From the NCBI GenBank assembly GCA_905116865.2, contig CAJHNH020007902.1, positions 132,501 to 196,500 of the forward strand: 64,000 nucleotides of DNA, given 5' to 3'. The DNA is from Candidula unifasciata (Eukaryota > Mollusca > Gastropoda > Stylommatophora > Geomitridae). The notes beneath the pieces were generated by a model. It ran no database searches. It saw only the letters and a list, made by a program, of their open reading frames with translations, and was not told the origin of the DNA. Made by a program: the position numbers and the translations under genes. Each line of letters starts with the position of its first letter. The first letter of the stretch is position 1. This document shows, one piece after another, positions 45,719 to 56,910 of the stretch.

Positions 45719-46191
45719 CCATATGGAGGTACAGAAATCAAAGCCATTGACGATGCCAAAAATGGCTAGCCAAATCCAGATGGCATTAGCTCATTCAGTG
45801 CACATTAAACTGCCATATGGAGGTACAGAAATCAAAGCCATTGACAATGCCAAGAATGGCTAGCCAAATCCAGATGGCATTAGCTCGTTCAGTGCACATT
45901 AAACTGCCATATGGAGGTACAGAAATCAAAGCCATTGACGATGCCAAAAATGGCTAGCCAAATCCAGATGGCATTAGCTCATTCAGTGCACATTAAACTG
46001 CCATATGGAGGTACAGAAATCAAAGCCATTGACAATGCCAAGAATGGCTAGCCAAATCCAGATGGCATTAGCTCGTTCAGTGCACATTAAACTGCCATAT
46101 GGAGGTACAGAAATCAAAGCCATTGACAATGCCAAGAATGGCTAGCAAATCCAGATGGCATTAGCTCATTCAGTGCACATTAAACTGCCAT
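45719..46191 (+). repeat. 94-bp satellite, five copies arranged as dimers
   Basis: Copies start at 45719 and every 94 bp to 46095. Copies 1 and 3 share GACGATGCCAAAAATGG and CTCATTCAG; copies 2 and 4 share GACAATGCCAAGAATGG and CTCGTTCAG. This indicates duplication of a 188-bp pair. The fifth has a 1-bp deletion. Confidence 0.95.
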
Positions 46192-46695
46192 ACCTTTGCT
46201 GGATACTATAGACATTATATGTCTTTTTTGTTTTGAAATATTTTGTTTCTAACCCAACTATGACTTAAAATAGCACGTGTTAATCCTAATGTTATTTTAA
46301 CCCTTTTGGTGCTTGTTATTGTAGCTATTTTAACAGCTGTGGATGTAAACTGCTATAACTTTAGAAGAAAAAATAAAGAATCAATGAGTTAGTGGTACCT
46401 GGCCCGGAATAAAATAGTTAAGACAAGTCACCAACAACAAGTGCGTGTGATTTTAGGACCACTTGTGCCATACCATCGACTGTATTTGAAGAGCTTCTTC
46501 TTGACGCTCAGATCTTAACTGATTTTTTAAACTTTCGCCTCTCCTTTTTCAGATGCATAACAGTCCTAGGCAACCTGTTCACATGAATCCACCTCAACAT
46601 CTATAGCATCACGATCCACGTCTGACTATTTACCTTAATTCTCAATATCTGTATCATTCATGTCCCTTGATTATGAGTTGGTGGTGTGGTTGTTC
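46191..46695. other. No recognisable gene
   Basis: No exon-like sequence and no shared repeat seen. Confidence 0.45.
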
Positions 46696-46696
46696 T

Positions 46697-46905
46697 TCCC
46701 CCCCCCCCCCCCCAAACATGTCAGAAGAGTCGACTAATTATGGATGTTTCATTTGAAGAGGGGGTGCATCTGTTCGAGGAACCAACACTCTTCAAAATAA
46801 AAAGCCAGATCTATAAAACTTCAGTTGTGGAACCAGACTAAAGTCAACGAACACCCAGAACTTTATCCACAGGAGCCGCTGACTGCCAAGAAGAAGGAGA
46901 AGATA
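46697..46905 (+). mobile_element. SINE-I with poly-C start
   Basis: A poly-C run (46700-46713) followed by ACATGTCAGAAGAGTCGACT and the rest of SINE-I, ending AAGAAGAAGGAGAAG. Confidence 0.7.
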
Positions 46906-47124
46906 GTGAAGGCCCATTCCCGATATCTTCTAATAATATGCTACACCATTGTATGAAAAACTGTGTGTATGTGCAAATTATATTAGGGAATATGGGGTGC
47001 GGTAATTGATTCTGTGTCTGTCGTGTCAACATGCTCATCCCGGAGGAGATCAGATTAACGTCATCCGACATTGTTGCTCGGTCTGTAAATATTTATGTTG
47101 TTTCCTTTATCGAAGAGGGAGCAT

Positions 47125-47205
47125 GGTGGCGAAACAGCTAGACGCTCGCCTGTTGGCCTAAAAGTGTTGGAACTCCAATCCCGATCATGGATCTTCTTCT
47201 TCTTC
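47125..47205 (+). mobile_element. tRNA-derived SINE head (family V)
   Basis: CATGGTGGCGAAACAGCTAG then ACGCTCGCCTGTTGGCC is the tRNA-like head; the body is absent and a short (CTT) run follows. Confidence 0.5.
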
Positions 47206-47499
47206 TTCGTTCGTTCACCTGAAATAAATTGCTAATATATTTAGAAGTGTCTCTGTGAAGCAAACTGCCTCCACTGACACATTGTCATTATATTGAGAAG
47301 TGTCTACATGTCTGTGACATGAAGTATATTTGTTCTGTTGTTTTGTTTCCCCTGTATCAATATTTTAAGAAATGTATTTGTATTCTAGGTGACTGACGTA
47401 AAAAGTATTCTTGTTCTGTTCCTGTTTTGTCAGTATGTAAACAAAGTCTTTGTATTTTAGGTGTCTGTGACATCAAGTGTACTCCTTCTGTTGCCATTT

Positions 47500-48720
47500 T
47501 GTCAGTATGTTAAGAAGTATTTTAGTCTGTATACTCGGTTGTTGTGGGGTGACTAAACCACTTCTGTTCCCATTTTGTCAGTATGTTAAGAAGTATTTTA
47601 GTCTGTATACTCGGTTGTTGTGGCGTGACTAAAGCACTTCTGTTTCCATTTTGTCAGTATGTTAAGAAGTATTTTAGTCTGTATACTCGGTTGTTGTGGC
47701 GTGACTAAAGCACTTCTGTTCCCATTTTGTCAGTATGTTAAGAAGTATTTTAGTCTGTATACTCGGTTGTTGTGGCGTGACTAAAGCACTTCTGTTCCCA
47801 TTTTGTCAGTATTTTAAGAAGTATTTTAGCCTGTATACTCGGTTGTTGTGGCGTGACTAAAGCACTTCTGTTCCCATTTTGTCAGTATTTTAAGAAGTAT
47901 TTTAGCCTGTATACTCGGTTGTTGTGGCGTGACTAAAGCACTTCTGTTCCCATTTTGTCAGTATTTTAAGAAGTATTTTAGCCTGTATACTCGGTTGTTG
48001 TGGCGTGACTAAAGCACTTCTGTTCCCATTTTGTCAGTATTTTAAGAAGTATTTTAGCCTGTATACTCGGTTGTTGTGGCGTGACTAAAGCACTTCTGTT
48101 CCCATTTTGTCAGTATTTTAAGAAGTATTTTAGCCTGTATACTCGGTTGTTGTGGCGTGACTAAAGCACTTCTGTTCCCATTTTGTCAGTATTTTAAGAA
48201 GTATTTTAGCCTGTATACTCGGTTGTTGTGGCGTGACTAAAGCACTTCTGTTCCTATTTTGTCAGTATGTTAAGAAGTATTTTAGTCTGTATACTCGGTT
48301 GTTGTGGCGTGACTAAAGCACTTCTGTTCCCATTTTGTCAGTATTTTAAGAAGTATTTTAGCCTGTATACTCGGTTGTTGTGGCGTGACTAAAGCACTTC
48401 TGTTCCCATTTTGTCAGTATTTTAAGAAGTATTTTAGCCTGTATACTCGGTTGTTGTGGCGTGACTAAAGCACTTCTGTTCCCATTTTGTCAGTATTTTA
48501 AGAAGTATTTTAGCCTGTATACTCGGTTGTTGTGGCGTGACTAAAGCACTTCTGTTCCCATTTTGTCAGTATTTTAAGAAGTATTTTAGCCTGTATACTC
48601 GGTTGTTGTGGCGTGACTAAAGCACTTCTGTTCCCATTTTGTCAGTATTTTAAGAAGTATTTTAGCCTGTATACTCGGTTGTTGTGGCGTGACTAAAGCA
48701 CTTCTGTGACCATCATTGTC
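47500..48720 (+). repeat. 76-bp satellite, 16 copies in register
   Basis: ATACTCGGTTGTTGTGG occurs at 47531 and every 76 bp to 48671 (15 x 76), with no net indel. Two variants (AGTCTG with GTATGTTAAG, AGCCTG with GTATTTTAAG) occur in blocks. Degenerate relatives extend from about 47240 to 49090, so the array ends close to the IP6K start codon at 49160. Confidence 0.95.
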
Positions 48721-49159
48721 AGTATTTTAAGAAGTGTCTTTGTATTCTAGATGTCTGTGACATGAAGTATACTTGTTCTGTTCCCATTGTGTCAGTGTGT
48801 AATGTTTTTGTCCGTGACATAAACTAAAGCACTTCTGTGACCAACATTGTCAGTATTTTAAGAAGTGTCTTTGTATTCTAGATGTCTGTGACATGAAGTA
48901 TACTTGTCCTGTTCCCATTGTGTCAGTGTGTAAAGTCATATTTTTGTCTGTGACATGAAGTATACTTGTCCTGTTCCCATTGCGTCAGTGTATAAAGTCA
49001 TATTTTTGTCTGTGACATGAACTAAACTATCTCTGTGACCATCATTGTAAATATTAAAAAAAAAATCTTTGTGTGTATTCCAGGTGTCTGAAACATGAGC
49101 TAAACTAGTTGGGCTGCTCTGAGCAGCCCACTCATAGAAGCCCATTCATAGAAGCCCCC

Positions 49160-49261
49160 ATGACGATGCCCTGGCAACCAGCCCAGGGAACCCAGCCCTT
49201 GTCGCCCTTTGGCCACCAGGTCGCTGGACAGTCCTCCATGCTGAGATATGACAAGACAACG
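49160..49261 (+). CDS. IP6K: IP6K exon 1 (first coding exon)
   Basis: Residues 1-34. The first ATG (49160) is followed two codons later by a second ATG (49166) that has an A at -3, so either may start translation. An in-frame TAG lies upstream near 49100. The distance from the start to PFGHQV (about 15 residues) is similar to or somewhat shorter than in vertebrate IP6Ks, so a first coding exon is reasonable. A longer N terminus spliced from upstream is not excluded, because the frame is open from about 49103. The exon ends in ACG before the donor GTACCA at 49262 (phase 0). A 76-bp satellite ends about 440 bp upstream. Confidence 0.85.
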
Positions 49262-52200
49262 GTACCAGCACAAACTTAGTTAACGATGATTTTCAACATT
49301 AGTGTATATTGTGCATGTGAAACTTCAGTCCCTCCAGTGCCATCTCCATAATCTTCATCTTTTTAGCTGTCACCGGCTTTAAACTCCAGCAGAACATTCT
49401 GGTCATCATTCACTGCTAGACTTTGGTCTTGTTTCAGAACTTGAGCTGAACATGTCCATCCATTCTACAGGTGTGGCTAATTTGTATGCAGGCTGTTGGT
49501 TCCTCGCCTCTCAGGCAGAAGCACTCCAACCTCAAAGGAAATGAGCCTAATTTGTCAACTTTTACAGTATGATTGTTAGAAAGGCCGATCTGTTCAACCA
49601 GTGGCGACCTGGAATCCACAGTGGCGACCTGGAATCCACAGTGGGGACCTGGAATCCACAGTGGCGACCTGGAATCCACAGTGGTGACCTGGAATCCACA
49701 GTGGGGACCTGGAATCCACAGTGGCGACCTGGAATCCACAGTGGCGACATAATTATATGCTGGCCTAAAGGTTTTAGGTTTGAATCGGCATCAGAACTGA
49801 TTTTAATAATTGACCTCAGCTCCCAGGATCCCAGCTCTCCGCATGGTAGAGATCCTGTTTTACTATGGTTGCTGTGCTTACTTACCAATTTAGCTGCAAC
49901 TACCACTTCCACCACCACTGATGCTTCTTCTTCACAGTTTCCACTGGCTGTAAATTATGGGGAAACTTCTGGCTGTTTGTCCACTGCTGGACCTTGGTCT
50001 TGTTTCAGAACTAGAGTTTTGCATACACATCTATTTGACAAATCTGGCTTGTTTGTATGTAGACTGTTGATTCCTCACCTCTCTGACAGATGCACTCAGA
50101 CTTCAAAGAAAGCACCCCTAATTTATGACCTTTTTGGGCCATGCTATTTTGGAAGGCACTGTGTCTATTTTCGTTTTCTCTGCCTAAAATGGGGCGCCAG
50201 AATGCACCTGATGAACTACCACTACTACTGCCACCATTTCAACAGCCTTTGTTTCATTTCTGAAAACTTTTCCTATTACTGTGTTTTGTGTTTAGCATTT
50301 TATTTTCCCATGTTTTCTGTATGATGATGACAATTGTTTTTGGTTCTTGTGTAGGGTTATTGTCTTATTCATTGCGGGGACTGATTGTTCTCAAGGCATG
50401 GTTTCCACCTCGAGTGCTCGAGGTTCCCGGTTCAGTAAGGGCTGGGATTTTTTCATGTGGACTTGGACTTCTAGTAATCTCCCCTGGTCTCTGGGTAGTG
50501 TGATTGGACGCCCGTGTGTATTGTTGCGCACGTAAAAAATTCCTTGGCTGTTGGAAATCAAAAAGAGTTGCCCAACGGCTCTGCCCAGGCAAAATTTGGA
50601 GTTAAAAATCTTCCCCTAAGTATTTCAGGATCCTCGCAGTGCTAAAGAGCTTTTGCACTATGGTGAGCTTCTTCGGACTTAGGCGAATTAGAAGAAGAAC
50701 GGAGCACTTATGGGTTACTACCTGTGTGCCATGATGTTAATCTATTATTCAAAAACCTTAAAAACCTGTCTTGTTCATTGAGCGGTTTGAAATCTGATTC
50801 CAAATCTTTGTACTGCACAGGTTTGCAAACCTTTGATAGCAAGAGAACACTTTGTCTACAAGTCATTGCCCCCAGATCTTGCAGAGTTTACTCCTGAATA
50901 CAGAGGTAAGAACTTAATAGAAAGTGTGCTTGTACCTTCTTATACCTTTCTAGATTTATCTTTTTCTGCTCTTTAGCCTTCAGTGCGTCATAGGTCCTCT
51001 GCTTATTCCTGCCAGTCTTCCTAGGTTTGTTCATAAATGAATAGCTTCTCTAATTCACATTTAGACTAGGCCTATTCAACTGGCGGCCCACGGGCCATGT
51101 GTGGCCCGTGGTAGTCTAGCAAATGGCTTGCCGATCACTTCAGGTTGTATTGTATCAGTGATCTTTCTATGCTGGGACTCTGGCCTGTGAGGATCACCAT
51201 TTTCCACATTTGGGCCCCTGAGAAATTTAGTTGAATGAGCCCAGGGCTAGACGCTCGCCTGCGGATCAGAAAGTCCTGGGTTCAGGTCATGATGGAGCCA
51301 GACTTTTTTTGTTTTGTTTAAATGTCCTTGGCTGCCAGTTTGACTCAGCCTTGACTGGGTACTAGGTGGAGTCCTGGGAAGTGAAGGGGGCCAGTGTGAT
51401 GGTGAACCACATCACCATACAAATGCTGATTGGTCTGTAAAATATAGGCCTGGCACTGTATGTTCAATGTGCCTGAAGGTGTAGAAAAGGTTTCTTGGAC
51501 TTTTGGTCTCAAAATAGAATTAGGCATCTGGGTGTAACCAGGCCTGCTCACTAGACTCAGAGGAAAGGCAAGACCGTCATATAACCAGATTGTGACCGGT
51601 ACCGTCAGTATTGGAACTCTGCGCTGGCTGCTGAAGATGAGGACAGAGCATGCATGGGAATGCCCCGAGTGCTGTGAGGCCACTTCTGACTCAACTCAAC
51701 TCACTGTTTTAACGTTAAAGGGGCTTTCCAATTTGGTGGTCTGTGAATGCTCAAGAGATTTAATGAGTTTGTGATATCATTTACAAAACCCTGAGTTTTA
51801 GAATGCAGTCATTTTTGCTGATCTGATATTTATATATTACAGTAGTTCTTAAGCATCACTGTTGTAATAAAATATGGGGTTCAAATTTGGAAAGAAATTA
51901 TCTGCAGAAATACGTGGGATTCACAGATCTGAGCTAACTGGAAACTACTGATGTGTATGTACATGGATAACTTCCGACAAAAGACGTAGATAAAGAACAG
52001 AATAGAACATTTTAGTGCATTTTATCGAAGTATAGAACATGTTATGCAACAAATCCATGTTACTGGAGGTTAGGAAAATAATTCTCGCTTGCTATATAGA
52101 GCCAGTTTTAACATATCGCTGTGAATCCTAGACAATTAATAAACAGGCTATACAATTTCTTAAGGCTTCGGAAATGTGGTTTTACAGAAGAATCCTTAGA

Positions 52201-55200
52201 GTTCCTTGGACAGCCAAAAATAGCAACCCAGATGTTTTGAAAAAGGCGAGGGCTCAAAGACACTTATCACAAACATAAAAAAGAGACAGTCATAATTTTT
52301 CAGTCACGTTATGAGAAGAAGAAAACTGGGGCATGCTGTGACCACTGGAAAGTTTTTTTTGTAACAGAAACTGAGGAAGACAATGCAAGAAGAATCTTGA
52401 CAGGCATTTAGTCAGGGCATATAGAAGTGTCATTACAGGAACTGATAGATGTAGTTGCAGACTGCATGGAGAAGTGTCATTACAGGAACTGATAGATGTA
52501 GTTGCAGACTGCATGGAGAAGTGTCATTACAGGAACTGATAGATGTAGTTGCAGACTGCATGGAGAAGTGTCATTACAGGAACTGATAGATGTAGTTGCA
52601 GACTGCATGGAGAAGTGTCATTACAGGAACTGATAGATGTAGTTGCAGACTGCATGGAGAAGTGTCATTACAGGAACTGATAGATGTAGTTGCAGACTGC
52701 ATGGAGAAGTGTCATTACAGGAACTGATAGATGTAGTTGCAGACTGCATGGAGAAGTGTCATTACAGGAACTGATAGATGTAGTTGCAGACTGCATGGAG
52801 AAGTGTCATTACAGGAACTGATAGATGTAGTTGCAGACTGCATGGAGAAGTGTCATTACAGGAACTGATAGACGCAGCTGCAGACTGCATGGAGAAGTGT
52901 CATTACAGGAACTGATAGACATAGTTGCAGACTGCATGGAGAAGTGTCATTACAGGAACTGATAGACGTAGTTGCAGACTGCAGATTGTGGAGAGGCATG
53001 ATCACCATCACCAGTCTGCACGAAGAAGTGTCATTACACAAACTGATAGACGTAGTTGCAGACTGCAGATTGTGGAGAGGCATGATCACCATCACCAGTC
53101 TGCATGGAGTGTCATTACACGAACTGATAGACGCAGCTGCAGATTGTGGAGAGGCATGATCACCATCACTAGTCTGCATGGAGAAGTGTCATTACACAAA
53201 CTGATAGATGTAGTTGCAGACTGCAGATTGTGGAGAGGCATTATCACTATCACCAGTTTGCACGGAGGAGTGTCATTACACAAACTGATAGACGCAGTTG
53301 CAGACTGCAGATTGTGGAGAGGCATTATCACAAACTGATAGACGCAGCTGCAGATTGTGGAGAGGTATGATAACCCTCACCAGTCGTCAAGGCACTTGAT
53401 GATGATGATGTGTAAGTTCACAGCAGCTTTTGTTGTGTTCCCAGGAGAGATTGAGGTGCAGCTGATGGAAGAAGATGGCTACATCCAACTGTATGGTTTG
53501 TGCGTGGACAATGAAGCACATGATGATGATGGTGTCTGGACTTGCCCGGCTGAAAACCATGGTCACGAGCCAGCAAGTGTGAAGCCGAAGGTAGCAACAC
53601 AGGATTCTGTGAACAGGTAAGTGCATTGAGTAAATTAAGTTCCTGACAGTCAATTTCCCTGTGTGGGTTTAGGGTATCTATTTTGGCAGGGGACATGAAT
53701 AGACTCAATACCCTCTCAACAAGTATGTCTTAAAAGGTGACTAATGAAAGGTCTTTCCTTTGAAAATGGAGTGCATCTCCCTGAGAGGCTAGGAACCATT
53801 GTTCTGCATGCAAAATAAGACAGATCTGTAAAACGGATAAGCACGCAAAACTCAAGCCCTGGAACCAGACCAAAGTTCAGAAGTGGACAAACAACCAAAA
53901 ATTTCTGCCATAGTTTACAGCCAGTGAACAGTGAAAATAAGAAGGGTAAGTCAGCTCACTGGCTATTTTGTTATCCTTGGAAGGTCATCACCATCGTCAT
54001 CCTGTTTTGCCATGAAATGTCACGTAGGGCTCGCAGTTTATTCATTCTGTGCTGTGTTGTTTTGTCAGTATCATCCAGTTCAGCATTTTTAGTCTCTCTC
54101 CCTCATCATTGTTTGTCTTAGGGTTTCTTGTGGGCATTCATTTATTTCCTACTGCTGTGCCTGTTTGGTGATTCATAGCTAGCTTTTTCTCACTATGTGC
54201 CCAGTATTTTGCCATCCTGTCTTTTTCTTATAGCTGTTTATGCAACCAGTTTTCCAGGTATTTTTCTTATTTCTTCACCTTTTCTTTTTAAATTAATCCC
54301 ATTCGGTGTTCTTTACCTGCAAGTGAAATCAGGTTTCCTGTCAAGTAGTTAAGGTTCCACAATTCTGTAGCCTAAAATATAATTTTAGTTGTCAAATATG
54401 TCTTGTTTTGAACTTCATTGCAATGGCTGCAGTTTGTGCTTCAACTTTTGAAATCCTGGAATCTTTATGTGGGTTCCAGTGGCGAGGGAAGAAGAAAAGA
54501 ACAGACCCCCCTTGCCTCTCCAACAAGCATGTAAATCTTCTTCTTCTTCTTCTTCTTTCCTCTACTCCTGGAATGCCTCGTGGCATCGGAGCAGGAAGAG
54601 GTCTCTGGAACAGGCCTTTCTGTTTGCTATGTTTTTCAGTGTCTCTGATATGTCTGTGGTCCATCTTCTGTGCGGTCGACCTCTGGCTCCGTCTCTGCTG
54701 TATCTCTATAACATTGCTTTCTGTGATGCCCTCTCTGATGCCAATCTTGTTACATGGCCAAACCATTTGATTTATTATGTTAATAGAGTTGACTAATTAG
54801 GGTTTCCTTCAGAGTTGGTGGGTATCTGCCTGAAGCTGGGAACCAACAATCTCCATACAAATAGGCCATATCTGTAAAACGGATGTGCACGCAACACTTA
54901 AGTTCTGAAATAAGACTTAAAGTAGAAGCGGATGAACAAATAGAACTTTCCGCTGGAGTATCAAGCCAGTGAATGCGAAGAAGAAGAAGAAATCATTAGA
55001 TAGAAAAGAAGGTGTGTTTATAACAACAAATGTAGTGGTGGTTGGAGGAATTTGTGAGTGAACATGGTCGTCGCACCATTTTTCCTCCATGCGTTGGGTG
55101 TCTTCCAGATCTTCCGCTCACTGCCCACAGAAACAGTCTCATCAGGTGGGGGGACGTCCTGTCTGTCCTGCTGCTTTAGTCACCTGAGCCCCTGACAGGT

Positions 55201-56872
55201 TTCATGGCACAAATCAGCAACAACCAATTACACCTGGTATGTTCTTCAGAACAGGGTGAATTAATTTTCACACATAAAGGAACAGAAGACAGTGTCAGCT
55301 TCATCTCATTTAGAAAATAATCCAATGGACTATGATTGTGGGGGGGGGGGGGGGGGGGGGGGCATACATACACAGGAACAGTAAGCATTTCAGCAGCAAC
55401 ATTTATCAACAACAACAAAAAACACACACAAAACACAACAAAGGGAATATTAGTCTGGCCAACATGGAAATACATGAATAACTATACAATTTTGGAAGAG
55501 GGAAAGGAAAAGATGCAGAATAACTTAAATAATATCACTTTTTGATTTTCAGATCTAGATTTGAGAAAACTTCCTAGTAACAGATGAGCACTCGTCCAAC
55601 CCTCCCCACCTTTCTTACTCTCTATCTCTCTGTTCTCCTTGCCTGTTTCTTTCACACTGTTTCTGTCTCACTCTCTAAACCTCCCCACCACACTCTCCTT
55701 CACCCCTTTGTGCTTTTTTTACTAATATTTTTTGGTCAACATTGTAACTGAATTTGTTAAATGGCCTATACAAATATAAAATACACAATCCTTTACTGAA
55801 TTAGGAACTGACATCACAGCACCCGGGACACCCCCCATAAGCGCTCAGTCCCCATCTTCAGCAGCAAGCGAAGAGTTCCAGTGGCACCAGTAACTGTCTG
55901 ATTGTACATCCGTCTTGCCTTTCCCTTTTAATACTGAGGAAACAGTAAAGGATCAGTGCCCATTCCTTGAAGCCTCACTGATGTAGGATGCTAGCCCAGT
56001 ATTTGTTTAGATAATCCTCACTTAGTGGGTGATGTCAGGATCACACAGGCTGCCTTGACTTGCCATAAATATCCTGGGACCCACTAAGTTAGTTAGTTGG
56101 TCGAGGTTTCAACATCACCGCTATCGGGTATACCCATACTTGCTCCGTTCCTGTGAAATGTCCCTCATGGTCGCATATGAACAACTGGTGAATAAACAAC
56201 TTGTTCCGGAACAATCCAGCAATATGTGCATGCAATAAATGCGTATTACAGTTGCTCGAGGCGGCAAAGCCAACAATCGTCACCATTTGTCGTTGATGGA
56301 AGTAGTCAGGCACGATAAGCTGGTTACTATACGCACACGTAAAATTCTTACATAACGTAAATTACCAGCTCACACGTAAACCGGCCACCGGCCATATTGA
56401 ACAAAATGACACAACAGCTGCGCAAATGAAAGGCGTTCCATACGAAAAACACAGCTCACAGTGCTGCACCAAGCACTAAACTTAGTAGCTCAGGCAGCGA
56501 AACCGTAGACTACCATCCTTATGTGGAAACTGCATTAGTTAAGTGCTGTCGGAAGCAAAAATAACTTTGAAGCTTAACATTCTGCCAAGCCTTTCCTCCA
56601 TTTTGGCCGGAAGTCTGGGACCCACTTTTGGGCTGTCAACTTACAAGCCTAGATATCTTTATATCTTTGTTTAAAAAATGTTTATCGACATTCAAACTAA
56701 TGTCTGCCGGGTTGACATTTAAGGGTGCTGGTCACTCCACCACAGTTTCAGTATGGATGGAATTGAGTCTAGCATCTTTGGTTTCTTTTGGGCATTTATT
56801 TGTTTCCTACTTAAGAGCCTGTTTGGGAATTCTCTACTAGCTTTTCTCAGGATGTACCCGGTATTTTGCCAT

Positions 56873-56910
<38 letters not shown>

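Larger units (their letters stand above)
52085..53412 (+). mobile_element. LINE 3' end (family A) with internal amplification, IP6K intron 2
   Basis: Starts with family A codons ([14 protein letters not shown], [15 protein letters not shown]), then the coding end is expanded into tandem units, and the original terminus CGTCAAGGCACTTGATGATGATGATG closes it at 53411. Compare the unexpanded copy at 20295-20691. Confidence 0.85.

Noticed and set aside
49569..50324. 251-codon open frame in IP6K intron 1
   Set aside because: Made of the 20-bp satellite and a reverse SINE-I; no conserved domain.
53357..53620. Separate small gene starting at 53357
   Set aside because: The second half is IP6K exon 3 and the first half is LINE sequence before the acceptor at 53445.
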